Positions 48,001 through 59,779 of a stretch of 64,000 bases of DNA are shown here, in pieces. Below the pieces are notes generated by a model. It was not told the DNA's origin. It saw nothing but the letters and a program-made list of their open reading frames with translations, and ran no database searches. A program made the translations under genes and the position numbers. The first letter of the stretch is position 1, and the number at the start of each line of letters is the position of its first letter. This DNA comes from Blastomussa wellsi. Taxonomy: Eukaryota > Cnidaria > Anthozoa > Scleractinia > Plerogyridae. The DNA lies in contig OX393570.1 of the NCBI GenBank assembly GCA_947652115.1, forward strand, positions 2,720,866-2,784,865, given 5' to 3'.

Positions 48001-51000
48001 CCATGGACACAGACAGTGGAGGTCCATAAAAAGGACCTCCCACGCAACCCACCCTCCAAAAAAGATACAATTTCATGTTTCTTAGAAAATCGCAGAAGTG
48101 CCACTTTGAACTAGCAATCTTAAATCTAACTTTATACTTATTAAGAAACAATGCAAATAATAGAGCAAGTTGTACCAAACAAATGTTTAAATAGGCCATA
48201 ATTTTCCGTGTTCTCTTTTGCCTCAGTATCAAAACGAGTCAATGTGCGAATTAAACCATTGATATGAAAATGGTGTTTTCTGCATTTTCACTTTCATGCA
48301 AAGCAAACTCATTTTCATTTGAATAGTTTTGCACCTAGACTCATTTTGAAACAGAGGTACAAGGGAACTTGGAAATGGCCTATTTACCTTATGATGGAAA
48401 GGGAATATTGTGTAATCTATGGTACTCCATTCGGATGCAACAAGGGCCACTCCCATTGGAACTTTACTGTAATAACTGGACAACTTATTGCCACAGAAAT
48501 CTTCAAGATCCAGTTGTTGTGTTTTTAAACATGGCAGAAAAAACCTTTAAATAATATATGTACATGTAATAATAATATAATTAAAATAAGAACATGATAT
48601 TTAGAGAGGTTTCATGTGGGTCCTCTTTCTAGGTCAAATTGGAATTTAGAAATGTTGGCTTTTGTAGAGAAAACGGGAGAACCTGGAGAAAAACCAGCGA
48701 AGCAAAGAAAAAACCAACAACAAATAAAGTACAATATTAAAATTTCAGTTGTTCAATACATAATCTTACCACAAATTCTTCCTCTTCATCACTAGCACCA
48801 AAAATGTCTGCAATCAACTGCTCTCCTGCTTCCTCGCCAGATTCCAACCTGGTCGCCAAAAATTGATAAGTCAATAATAAGTTCTATGACACAAGGATTA
48901 GGAATCAATGAACAAAATTATTTACCAGACTGCCTGGCAAACTCATCTTCTTTCTTTTACAACATTTCCACTTAAATCTGTGTTAGAGCCTTGTCGGCCC
49001 ATCAGGCCAGAACTTATGATGCCTGATTTCTATCTCACAAAAGTGGTTCTGCAAGCTTTGAAATAGAAATATTTTAAGTAAGCGTTTTCATATAATGTCA
49101 CGGCAGCCATGTTGGTGTCCCAAAACAAAGAAACGGCAGTCATGCAAGTTGGTCTCCCAAACTAATCCTCCAGGAATTGAACTCTACTTTTATGCAAATA
49201 TTGTCTTAAGTTTTGTTGCAGCAATCCAATACCGCTGCTTGTCATGTGTGTGAAAATGCTCTATTGGAATGTTTCAAGTAATCTAGCAGATTCATGTCTG
49301 GATTCTATTACATAGCCTGCAGGATCACTTTTGTGAGATATAACTCTGAGAATTTGGAATGACCTGTACATCAACGCAATTTATTTTATGCGTACTGAGT
49401 GAACGACTGTGAAAATACATTGTTCGTCCCAAGACTAGAGACACGCACGATTACTTCACAGTGGAGCGTAACAAGCACATGGCTTTCAGTAAGAAAAAAT
49501 ATCAGCACATATGAACTAAAAACATTACACCATGGAAAGTGCTTGAACGATTTTTATTCACTCGTTGCTATGCATAAAAAAGTCACTCGTTCGCTGTGCT
49601 CACTCGTTTGTTTTTTGATGCATAGAGTGCATGTTATTGATGCATAGAGATTATGCCATGGAAAGTGTTTGAAAATTTTTTATTCAGTCATTGCCATGCA
49701 TCAAAAACTCATTTGTTTGCTGTGCTCACTTGTTTATTTTTTGATACATAGCAATGGGTGAATAAAAATTGTTTGTGCACTTTCCATGGGAGACAGATTA
49801 CTAATGACAAATTTGAAAAACTTAAGCTTAAGTTTTTCAAAGTGCACAAACCATGACAACTCCTTCAATGGTCTTCTCTACAATGTACTCTCAAGTGTTA
49901 CCTACCTGTTTGAGAATATGTTAACATTGTTATGGGAAATTAGATGTTGATCACCTTTGCAAAATAATACAGATTGCAGCATTAGCACATACCCTTCTTC
50001 ATCGTGCTCCATTGCTTCACTCTCAGCAAAACTTTTCTCTTCTTTGGCTTCTTCCTTGTCATCATTTTGTTCTACAAATTCAAATTTGCCCACAAAATTC
50101 AACACAGCTGAGCTTTTGAATCCTCAACATCAGATAACAATTCAGAACTCCAGCATCCCTGGGAAGAAGGATACTGCAAGGATTTCACAGGGTTTTTTGA
50201 ACTTTCTTTACACCCATCTCCTGATTCAGCAGGGCTGCAAACAGGGTTCATACCCTGGCTCATATCAGTAAATCTCACTTTGGCTTCACACTTTCCTCAC
50301 AAGTTTTGACCTTTGAAGTACCCTCTTCCCAGAATGGTTTTCACTTTTCAATGTGTCGAGGGGAATGGGTATTTTCGGGAACCTCGCATTGCTCACCCCA
50401 CCCTTCCTAGCAGAAAATCAAGCTTGTTTGTTACCATCAAGTTTGTTCAATTGCTTGTAGGGCAAGTGTGTTAAATAAAGTTTTAGCTTATCCTTACCTT
50501 ATTCCTCATGGCTATGCTATAAAAGTATAAGTTCATTATTTTTTTCTGTTTATTTTTCAAGTCTTGCTTATAGTTAGGAAGATGGGAGAGCACTTGTAAA
50601 GCTCTTTGTAAAACTCTTTGGTGTCTCTAAAACACATCTTACTATACCCCTGTCCTAAATGCACCCACAACTTGATTAATCCATTTGGAGCATGGCCCAC
50701 CCTGTTCCAACCTCGTCTCTCATCTTCCCGCCCTCCAGGAGCGCAGAAGATGAGAGACCAACCAGGGGGAGGGGGGCTATAGGGGGTATAGGGTATAGGG
50801 GTGCCGCTGGAGGTCCAAAGCCCTGACCTTGTTTAGGACCAAAATAACCTCAAACATATACCCTGTTTAGGACCAAGGAAAACATTTTGTATACTATAGC
50901 ACTAATATCACAGGGATTTCAAAATGCTTTGTAGAAGGTGTCATCGACTGGTGGAGTAGTGGCGGTTGTTATAAGTGAGCTTTTTGGTCACAAGCTGATT

Positions 51001-52235
51001 GCTATGACCAGAGTAGCCAGCGGCATAATAGTCAAGTAGCCGGTGGAACTCCGGCACCTGCCGCCTTGTTTTGAAACCCCTGATATCAAGTCCTGAAAAT
51101 GATCTAATAATGACTGTTGACTGGCTAAATAATTACTGATGAATAGTTCTGATTTCGGACATGCTTAAAACTCGAGGAAAGTCTTAAGCTATACCCTGTC
51201 AAGGACGACTCCTTAATATCCATACCCTGTTTAGGACAGACTCGCTTGAATTATATACCCTGTTCAGGACTGAGGGTTCAAAAACCATACCTATCCAGCA
51301 GCACATCCCCGTATAGCCCATAGAAGATAGTACTCCCCCCTTCCAGGGTGAGCGAACCTGAGAAAGAGGTTGCACCTGTTCTTGACTGCTAATATATAAG
51401 AAATGAAACGTTTCTAGCACTATTTTACTTTTCCTCCTTATAAAGTATATAATTATTTATGTATTATACCTATTGGACCTTCTTCAGATTCATCTTTGTT
51501 ATCTGGAAGAAGCTTGGAAACATCACTTTTAAGAATGTCATCAACTATCTCAGATTCTGGCCCCGAGAGTCCAAGTCCAAGGGGAGAAATTGGCATTTCC
51601 AAATCATCATCTGTAGCAGCACCTGAAGATATTGTTCGCCGTCTTTCTGTTGGCTCTTCTGCATCTTTTGAATTCCCACCACTTTGTCCTTCGCTTGTCT
51701 CTTCAATCATTTCTGTTGATGCAGATGGCTGATTGGAAATGTTATCTTCGCCTTCAACATCGCCTTCTGTAAAATGTTCCTGTTTGCTTTCCGATTCCAG
51801 GGTTGTTTCAGTGTGTTTTTGCGCAACAAGCGACAAAGATTCCTCCTCGATTGACGCGCCATGATCTACTTTGTCGGCAGCAGCCTCCTGCTCTTCAGCT
51901 GTGGCCGATGTTGACGAAATTGGCGACATTTCTTGATCGTACAGAGGACTCTTGCTACCCAGACTCTCTGGTTTCTCCTCTTTTGCACAGTCTTCTTTTT
52001 CGTTAATTTCCTCTTCTACGGGTGAATTTACACTAGCCTTGTCGTTGCTATCTTCAGACTGATTTCCCAGGGCTTCTTCTTTTGTCCTTTCTTCGCCTTC
52101 GTTGTCAGAAATATCGCTAAAACCTGGCGCATCTGGTGAGGCACCGCCATGATAGATTTCAGGAGTTGGCGGTTTTTCTAGATCTTCGTCTCCTGAATCG
52201 ATGTCGTCAAAGGGATCTCCGACGGTATCGCCCAT
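39044..52235 (-). CDS. IWS1: IWS1/Spn1 transcription elongation factor (16 exons, 659 aa)
   Basis: Exons, 5' to 3': 51470-52235, 49993-50071, 48770-48848, 47833-47878, 47564-47726, 47416-47458, 45972-46001, 45290-45361, 44633-44715, 44192-44243, 41334-41411, 40406-40523, 40235-40337, 39952-40017, 39797-39869, 39044-39172. Phases close at 659 aa (human IWS1 is 819). IWS1 works with SPT6 on elongating RNA polymerase II and couples to mRNA processing and export. The N-terminal 255 residues are acidic, low-complexity and Ser-rich. EEFVGFG (305-311), split by intron 3, matches an FxGF TND-interaction motif. A TFIIS N-terminal-like domain spans about 427-545 ([54 protein letters not shown]). The C-terminus ends [14 protein letters not shown]. 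Exon 15 is slightly shorter than the human segment. Intron 10 holds a LINE. Confidence 0.95.
41083..41262 (+). mobile_element. tRNA-derived SINE (family B)
   Basis: In IWS1 intron 11. Landmarks shared with 15497-15680: cgcctcccaccaatgtg, an altered B box (ggttcaaattcgattccggc), gtgggtctcgtccttgctcc, gggtttttctctgggttctc and accaacaattctaaatttca. Confidence 0.6.
41469..41785. repeat. (CAGT)n-type minisatellite with a 108-bp duplication
   Basis: In IWS1 intron 10. Degenerate cagtcagt words; a segment beginning gttggtcaaatagtcagtca and running about 108 bases is present twice in direct orientation. Confidence 0.85.
42338..44100 (+). mobile_element. LINE (non-LTR retrotransposon), 5'-truncated, one in-frame stop
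   Basis: It lies in IWS1 intron 10, antisense to the gene. The reverse transcriptase frame (42338-43387) shows [43 protein letters not shown] and the catalytic FADDT. It stops at a TGA (43385-43387) and reopens in the same frame to 43816, a likely Arg-to-stop change. The endonuclease domain is missing, so the copy is 5'-truncated and not autonomous. The 3' region has a strong hairpin (gttgtacaacccgc paired with gcgggttgtacaa, about 44006-44048), then aataaaatgatgaaaaaaaa. The overall type resembles Jockey/CR1-like LINEs; the clade is unresolved. Confidence 0.85.
46771..47385. mobile_element. TIR element, about 615 bp, in IWS1 intron 6
   Basis: The terminal inverted repeats are about 23 bp: left attgtattaacccattgact and cct; right agg and agtcaatagtttaatacaat. 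It carries a 113-codon plus-strand frame (46813-47154) with a Lys-rich tail and no domain I know. Whether that frame is real is doubtful. Confidence 0.6.
48198..48385. mobile_element. Foldback element (family C)
   Basis: In IWS1 intron 3. It has gcctcagtatcaaaacgagt at the left and ctcattttgaaacagaggta then cttggaaatggcctat at the right, inverted to each other. The family also occurs at 30227-30362 and 59780-59960. Confidence 0.6.
49529..49790. mobile_element. Foldback with internal 126-bp tandem duplication
   Basis: In IWS1 intron 2. The unit starting catggaaagtg at 49531 recurs at 49657. The outer ends are inverted: ccatggaaagtgcttgaacg at the left and gtttgtgcactttccatgg at the right. Confidence 0.65.
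50640..51400. repeat. Repeat-rich part of IWS1 intron 1
   Basis: Several copies of ataccctgtttaggac and variants (near 50820-50880 and 51190-51270), plus a foldback near 50700-50760 (gtctctcatctt and aagatgagagac). No exon is visible here; intron 1 spans 50072-51469. Confidence 0.5.
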
Positions 52236-54668
52236 TCTTTTTCAGAATGGGGTTTTCTCTAACAGCTTACTTAATTGTCTAGCTTCTTTCTTTGTGGAAC
52301 AAATACAAACCTTTTCCAACGCACCACGATCAACACAGCCGAGCTTTCCGCTTAGCAGCCAAGCCTTCCAAACCGTCAGAGCCTGGGTTATAAGCTAGTT
52401 CCAGGTCTCACGCGCTAGCCTACGTTGCTGCGCAGTTGCGTAGCCTTTAATTTGCGTTTACTTGTTGTAGCTTTGCGCCCAGGCTTTGCGTAGCCGTACC
52501 CGACACCGAGAAAAAACCGGTGGGTGGGTACAGCTCCACACAACGCGTGGAGAAAAAAGCAAAAGAATGGTTGCAATTGGGATTAAGCATTATATTGAAG
52601 ACTATTCGATCACCATGTATTGAACAAGGCGCGCACATATCCAGACAAGAAGCCAGGTTGGTAGTTGGGGGAGCGGATGTTCTTGGGTGAAAAAATTGCT
52701 GAGGAAACCGTGTAACAGGCGTTACGCAATTTGTAATGATCAGAAGTATTCCGGCTATCCCGGCCGGAGAGGTTCTGTGGGGCATTAGAAATCCTCTGGG
52801 TGAAACCTCTGCACTCATTGCGTTCAGCGGATATCTCTCAGAGAGCGTCTACGATCGAGAATCTAGACAATCTCGTTCCCAGAGTCTAGAGAGAATCACT
52901 GACGCACTGGAGAGTCTATCTCCTCCGCAGAGGCTCTTTGGGAGATTTCCGCTGAATGTATGAGTGCAGGCGCAAGTCAGCCAGACGGCTCATCTGACTT
53001 GCGCTTGCACTCATGCGTTCAGCGGAAATCTCCCAGAGAGCCGCTGCAGAGGAGAGAGAGCTAGAGAGTTAGAACTGATCTTGCTTGGTCCTTAGCGGGG
53101 AGAAAAGTCAGGCAATTGCGAGCTATAAAGCAAGCGTAGAAGGACAAGAAAGGGGTCTTGCTCGGACTCGCACGCCCTTTCTCCCCACTCACCGAGGACC
53201 TGGATAGACTACAGAAGGAAGAGACAGGGATATGTTCGTCATCACCATTAGGGGTATAAATTATGGATTTTGGTCTCACTTAGCCTAGGCAAATATTTTT
53301 AGCCGTCGAGGAATCGTTTTAATACACAGCATGAAAAGATAACTTTGCTGCAGTGTCAAGCTGACGTAAAGTCGGCGGAAATGTATAATTAGGCCACTTT
53401 TTTTGCGTAGCGTAAAGTTGGATAACCAACTTTAAGGAGATTTAAGTCAGCTTTAATTTTCCGTAAATCCGGTCTCGGTTTTCGTGCTGTAATAGGATTG
53501 CCGGTGAAGAAAATAGCAAAAGCCATAGTAATGTATTGGACCGATCGGCATGAAATATGGAAATGAAAAAGTCTACACCAATAACTAATTAGGGCCAGTG
53601 TGCGTCAGGCAAGCTATTGATAGCATTCATTAATCATAATAGAGTCTCAATACTGTAAGAAATGTTATAACTTAGCAAATTTCCTTTTAAAAAGGAAATC
53701 TTCTTTAGTCTTCGATAATAAGGTTAATAGTAGTCGAGAATTGTAGTTTCGGGCAAAACGCTCAGGATTCGGGCAAAAGCAGTAGCAATGTTTGGGCAGT
53801 TGTATACCGGTTCAATGCTAACGCATTCGAAAATTGTGTATTTTTTTCGGGCATGGAGGTGACAGTCCCAAAGTCCGAAGGTGTCCATACGCCTATGGCT
53901 TTAACAAGCGCTGCGAGCTCTCAGTAATTACCAAGCTCTCGCATAAAAGCTCAGAATTGACACAATTTTTAGTTAATGACAAATCAGATCCTTTCGTTAG
54001 TAGTGGTTGTTAGTTTCTCTGTCAACCAGACACAAACCATATCAGAGCCCCGACTTTCGCTCTACATGTACTTTTTTTTAAATTAAAAATGGGTTGTGAC
54101 GACTGGAACACCCATTGTGCGTGTATAGCTCCCTCTAACAGGTTGAGCCAAGTTTTTGCTCATCTGTACTACTATTGTAGACGTATTTCGTTTTAAATGT
54201 TTTAACAAAATAGGTGTGAATACTCCGGCGCCAGGGTCAGTCAGAATATTTTTGAATATGTGATGACGCAGATGTATTCAGATGATTAGTATACAGGGGG
54301 AAAACTGATTGATGTGTCAATAACCTCTAAAAGGGGAATGAAACAGACTGCGTCCTCTCTATTCATAGTCGTTTTTAGTTCTTCCGTTCGATTCATTTTC
54401 CCCACAATCCTTCACAATATCCTCCCTGCAGAAGCTTGTTTATAGAGGAAATCTTTGACGGTAATTGTTATTGAACACTTCTGTAAAACAATAGCAGAAT
54501 GTAATTAAGAATGTTTTGCGAACATCTGCTAGAAAGTGCAAAAATAGGAAAACCTACTTTCAAAGAAACTTCTCTAAAAAGTTGTTTAGAAAAGTTTCGC
54601 GTGATTTCAAAAACATGCGAACGGATGAAGCTAATTCAGTGCATTGACGTCAGAAGTGGAATGATACT
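52236..54668. other. Intergenic between IWS1 and the first Kv gene; foldback at 52928-53046
   Basis: The IWS1 promoter should lie just above 52235. Bases 52928-52984 and 52988-53046 are long imperfect inverted repeats (gggagatttccgctgaa and ttcagcggaaatctccc; caagtcag and ctgacttg). Nothing coding is recognisable. The 54511-54837 plus frame overlaps the 3' end of the Kv gene antisense and is not a gene. Confidence 0.55.
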
Positions 54669-55928
54669 TCAACTGGCTTTTTTCTCTTTATCCATTGCCG
54701 CCATGTTCGCGTTCATAACTTTGTTGAAATTCGCGACAAAGAGAAATACAGGGAGAGCGATGATTAATACGCCAAACACGGTTAACAGACACCCCACCAT
54801 TTTTCCGCTAGCGGTTAATGGGTACTGGTCTCCATAACCAACTGTTGTGATCGTGTTTACAGACCACCAAAACGCATCGGGGATGCTTGAAAACGCGCAG
54901 TTTCTCCCGCAGCCAGCTTCTGCGTAAAATGCCGCACTCGACGAAACGACGATGCTAATGCAGATGAAGATCATAAACATTCCTAGCTCTTTCATGCTCG
55001 TGGAAAACGTGAACAACAAAATCCGCATGCCGCTGGAATAACGGGAAAGTTTGAATATTCGTAAAACGCGTAACATTCTCGCGGCTCGCAGAACCGAAAG
55101 CGGCGCGCGCGTGCCCTGAATTGTTAGCAAGAAGTAGTAAGGGAAAACGCTTAGGATGTCCACAACATTAAGCGCAGAGCGAAAAAATCGCAGTTTATCC
55201 GGCGCACTGGAGAAACGAACCAGTAACTCGAACGTAAACCACACATAGCATGCCATTTCAAGCGACGAGAAAATTGCGTCGTTGTTAACTGAGAGCTCCC
55301 CTGATGACTCAAAACATGGTATGATGACTGAGAGGAGAATAATAACAACCGACAAAATGGCGAGCACTTTAGCGACGTAAGATGACTCTGGGTGAGAGAA
55401 CAGTAACCAGATTTTGCGTTGTATTACATTCCGAGGCAAGTCTTCATCCTTGCCTAGAAGAGCACGTTCAATTCTCTCCCGCGCTGACGTATATTTGCTT
55501 CGTATTTGGAAGAATCGTACTTCCTCGATAAAAACATTTTCCGGTACCACATCGGGTCTAACTAGCCTTCCATATGACTGATAATAAAAGAGAATTGCAT
55601 CAAAAGCAAGTCTGTTTCTGTTAAAAAAATACTCTTTGTGCTTCGCGTCAAAATATTGCACGCGCTTCGTAGGGCTGCCCAATAGTGTGTCCGGAAACCT
55701 CGACAAAGTTTCTTCCAATGTTTCAAACATGGTTCCACTAACATTGATCCTCACGCGGTCATTGATAAGTTTTCTCGGTCTCGATATTATCGAACAATGA
55801 TCCTTTGAAGCGGTCATGTCAAGTTGTTTAATTACAGTTTGACGGTTTGCCATTGATGAATCCCTTTGGGTTTTTTGCAGTCTTTGCGTTTCCGAGGTGA
55901 TTTTCTCAATTCCTTGAAATGCCCTCAC
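54669..55928 (-). CDS. Shaker-type (Kv1-like) voltage-gated K+ channel subunit, intronless
   Basis: A single exon of 419 aa. It has the full Kv plan: an N-terminal T1 tetramerisation domain from about residue 58 (RVRINVSGTMFETLEE, RFPDTLLGSP, EYFFNRNRLAFDAILFYYQS), six membrane segments, an S4 with regular positive charges (LRAARMLRVLRIFKLSR), and a pore with TTVGYGD (361-367). Plasma-membrane tetramers of such subunits carry voltage-dependent K+ current. The S6 hinge reads ALPVFLFVANFN, so the second Pro of Shaker's PVP is Phe (residue 395). Start: the frame opens at 55928, but Met26 (55853) or Met38 (55817) could equally start it, since nothing before the T1 domain is recognisable. It is a tandem paralogue of 62006-63268. 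Confidence 0.93.
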   Translation of the reverse strand: MRAFQGIEKITSETQRLQKTQRDSSMANRQTVIKQLDMTASKDHCSIISRPRKLINDRVRINVSGTMFETLEETLSRFPDTLLGSPTKRVQYFDAKHKEYFFNRNRLAFDAILFYYQSYGRLVRPDVVPENVFIEEVRFFQIRSKYTSARERIERALLGKDEDLPRNVIQRKIWLLFSHPESSYVAKVLAILSVVIILLSVIIPCFESSGELSVNNDAIFSSLEMACYVWFTFELLVRFSSAPDKLRFFRSALNVVDILSVFPYYFLLTIQGTRAPLSVLRAARMLRVLRIFKLSRYSSGMRILLFTFSTSMKELGMFMIFICISIVVSSSAAFYAEAGCGRNCAFSSIPDAFWWSVNTITTVGYGDQYPLTASGKMVGCLLTVFGVLIIALPVFLFVANFNKVMNANMAAMDKEKKAS

Positions 55929-57270
55929 AATTTGTCTGGCCTGTTGTGCCGTTTTGTATCAATTAATTGGCGTTGCATATCTCGCCTTCGTTGACACGCA
56001 TCCCCTCGCGCTGTATTTCTCTCCAGTAAAAGTTTGAGCTACAATATAAATAAGCAAGACAAGTTACCTTTGACTAACAATGAATTATTTACATTTTTGA
56101 CGTGTGATCTCATTTCCAAAAGCAATGCTTAAAATGAAAAAAGCCGAAAAATATGACTAAATATTATTAAATGAACGGCAAATTCTGCGAAAAATATCCT
56201 GGGGCGCTTTCTGCTGCGCGGCAATTACTAAAATTGCGGCCACATATGTGACTTCATCGTCTATTGGGGTTTTAAAGAAATTTTATCCAATAGAAAACAC
56301 ACTGTGAATATTTTTGAAATTATTAATGATTTCCACACACGCTGCGTGCAAAAGAAATATGCCTTTTTATGTATATTTAATACTGAGCTAAAAACGACAC
56401 ATCGACGGAACTTAGATGTTTATTTACGTTAATTTTGATCATCATGTTTAAACGCCAATTAATAACATGACTGTATGCTGCGTATACTAAATGGTGAAAA
56501 TTCTAAGTCCTTTTTACCATTTGCATGAATAATCCTGCCACAATTAAAAGACCAAACTGTTATATGTTGTCCAAGTTGTCGCCGTTTATGCTGGACAAAC
56601 TAACGACCAGATTCGAACGATCAATAGTGACATTTTTAAGAAGCGACCCAAAACGTTTCTCATAAAATTGAAGAATAATTGCTCCCGAAAAGTTGCAGTG
56701 AAATACATAAAACGGTTGTTTGGTTTACAACCTGCAATTCCAGATGTTCCAAAAATTACAGCTGCTAACTTATTCATGAAAAGAAATTAGTGCGTGGATT
56801 AAAGTCATTCAAAAGCAAATTTCACAGTGTAATACTTTGCAGCTAGGAAATTTAAAGTTACCTTAAATGCTTATTAAATGCTAAGCCTCGTTCGATTTTG
56901 TCTTGCAAATAAGTGGATTATATAATTAAAAGCGAAAAGTTTAATTTAGGGTTAAATGAAAGCACTAGTAAAAACATAAAGTTTAAGCTGAAGACAAGTA
57001 GCTTGGATGAAAGTGCCATGTTGTCAAGAAAAATAAGATAATCGAACGTTTTCATTCGTGAATGTAAAGGAAACAAAGAAGTCCAAGAACTCAAACATTT
57101 TGAACCTGTTGTTTGTTCTCAGTCGTGCGACCCTTATCAAACTGAATACATTAATAAAATGGGTTCAATGTATAATAATCCCGCGTGTTGAACCGCGAAT
57201 TTGGAAATTTTTTTTGTATTGTAGGGAATAGCGCATGGAGTTCCCGGTGTTGTAGTCTGGGCTGTTGTGC

Positions 57271-57350
57271 ATTCTCGTCTCCAGAGCCGCTTGTCCCTCT
57301 TTGCCGGCTGGGCCTGTGCACGAGGAACAAGCGGCTCTGGGGACGAGAAT
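57271..57350. mobile_element. 80-bp hairpin MITE with 11-bp target-site duplication
   Basis: The ends attctcgtctccagagccgc and gcggctctggggacgagaat are inverted. The directly repeated flank gggctgttgtg occupies 57259-57269 and 57351-57361. Target duplications of 9-11 bp are typical of Mutator-like elements. Relatives are at 12800-12873 and about 60003-60235. Confidence 0.8.
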
Positions 57351-57477
57351 GGGCTGTTGTGGCGTGAAGGTTGGGGCGGGAAAATGCTCGGCATACTAGC
57401 AAAACCTCGTCAACCCGAGTGTAAATAAGATATGATGATGATGAAGGTAAAAAAAGGCCAGACTGCTGTCGACCGAG

Positions 57478-57715
57478 TGGCTGATCAGGCGAAAGCGTAT
57501 CCCAGTTTCCGTTGGATTGAGAGACTAGGAGTATTTGTACTCCCCTCTGGATGGGCTGGACTATGGGATGCTGGTATTTCGCATAATTAACCCAACATTA
57601 AATTCACCGGTACCCATTTATATACCTTGGAACTACGAGAGCAACGTGTGTTGTTCAAGAAGACAATGCTGTGCTTAAACCCGGACTACTCGATCCGGTA
57701 TCCACCAGCTCATGT
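57478..57715 (-). mobile_element. tRNA-derived SINE (family A), near full length
   Basis: Landmarks in the same order as 24800-25035: gtatcccagtttccgttgga, ggagtatttgtactcccctc, caccggtacccatttatata, then cttaaacccggactactcga (B-box complement) and ccggtatccaccagctcatg. Confidence 0.6.
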
Positions 57716-58198
57716 CTCCGTCAATTCCAAACGGCCCATCCTCGCCGCCCTCCCGGGATTATTCATATATTTTTACTTTGTAAACACTATATATTATATT
57801 AATAAGCCGTTTTGACGGTTGACGGTTAAATTTTAAGTCACTTGACGGTTGACGGTTAATTGTTTGGAATGTCGTTTAAAGCGAGAATTTGGCTGGGGCC
57901 TTTTGATTTTCCTTTCCAACCGACCGACCCAAACTCAGGAAACGCATTCGACGATAAACCAAAGAAAAGGGATGGCCCAGTTAGCTATAATCATCTCATA
58001 TCGAACGAGACCGAGTGGAATAACTCCCCTCCAAAATTTATTAAATCTTCAAAATTTATGCTACTTTTGATATAAATTGGAGCTGACCCGAAAGTTTACC
58101 ATATTTGTACAGCATGGTATAATTGCTCGTATAATTCTTGAATGACATTATCCAATGATCCATATTTTAATTATAAATACCGATATCAAGTCACAATG

Positions 58199-58564
58199 GG
58201 GAGCTTAAGCAAACCACGACGGCAACGTCAACGAGAACGTCGCTAAACAAAAGATTTAATGAGCAGTACAATAGCTCTGCACGTGCGTTATAATTCTTTG
58301 TACATTTCTTTGCCGTCCTCTGCAAAACAACAACGTGAAATGACCAATTTCTGAGTACTTTGGAAAACGTGAACCTCCACTGCTAAATTTTCATTTTTCT
58401 GTTTTAAAATAACCGCCGTCCTTATATTTTCTACATGAACTACGTTTGAAAGCGATGGATGCACCGAATACATCTAGGCAATTACGAGATTCGTGCGTAA
58501 AATATAAATTCATTTTTAAGCAGGCGTCGTCCTAGCCGTCGCCGTCCTCATTGCTTAAGCTCCC
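58199..58564. mobile_element. TIR element, about 366 bp
   Basis: The ends gggagcttaagca and tgcttaagctccc are inverted repeats; next to them acgacggcaacg and cgtcgccgtcct are related too. No coding capacity and no clear target duplication. Confidence 0.65.
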
Positions 58565-59779
58565 TAATATGGGATCTGGTCGGACGTCTTTTATAATTCG
58601 TGCATTCTGTGCATAATCGATATTTGATAGAAACAGCTGGTTTACTCACAGGTGTGAAAGCAACCGATTTGGGAAGTCCTGTGTAAACAGTAGTGTTAGA
58701 CCATCTCTCCCCCCCCCCCCCCCCCCCTTTTTCTATCGTTTATTGTCAAATGCGCTTCCTGATTTTGGGTCGGTCGGTCGGAAAAGAAAACAAAAGCCAG
58801 AAAAAATGGAGCTGGAACGAGGATACCCGGAATTCCGCATTTCACGGACTTTCGGCCGTTCTGCGCAGACTCAGAATCTGCTCGCTTAATCTAATTGGCT
58901 GTGAATCAAAACAATGAACTATGCGCATGCTCCAAAAATCGGTCCTGGCCAGAGTTTAGGCCAGAGTCCGCGTACTTGTTTCTGACCAAAAGAGAAGCGG
59001 GCTCTGAGGCGATAGTGTAGCAGCTCTCGTAAGCTTGTAATTATACTGTCAGCAGAGGACGAGGTTGACGAACTCCATCGTATTTTTCTTCCGGTCATTT
59101 TAATTGCCTTTAAAACCAATCAAAATCGCTCCTGTAATGGAACTTTCGAAAGTAGCTCGTTTCGTCAAGACTGCGCAGTGAGGACAGAAGACCGAGGTAG
59201 GAGATTGGGCTGCTCGCAGTGGTCCCTCGGCCTCTCTCGGCGCAGCGTAGAGGAAACCACTGTTCGCAGGGTACGTTGGGAAATTCATCAAAGACTGTTT
59301 GTGAGCTATTAATTACAATGCTGGAATGGATACCAGGTGCAGCATTTAGAAAATTTGGACCGGCAAGGAGCGAAGTGTAATAATAAGAATTAGTAAAATT
59401 TTACTAGTGGACTAATGCAAATAACGCAATCTGATTAACTGAGCTACTGTACACTATCAGCCATTAGAATGCAGTGGTGGAAAGTCGTCTTCAAAATGCA
59501 ACGTATTCGCGCTTTAGCGAAGTTTCGCGGGAAGATTTAGAACTTTTTAACGACATATGATTCGTTTATTATGATTTTTTACTAAAACAATTAGATTATT
59601 CGCTCTCGATTTCTATGAGGTAATTGTTAAATATTGTACCGCCAATAAGGTATTTTGATTATTACGGAGCCAGCAGAGCACACATATTAAGTAGCCGCCA
59701 TCTTGGACGAGGAAACGCTCAGATGGCTGGAGCGAGTCCAAATCAACCCCAAGGAAGAGGTGGGAACAAATATGCCATT

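Noticed and set aside
54511..54837. 108-aa plus-strand frame
   Set aside because: Largely antisense to the C-terminal end of the first Kv channel.
56540..56790. 80-codon plus-strand frame between the Kv genes
   Set aside because: No start codon near its beginning, no known motif, no splice partner found.
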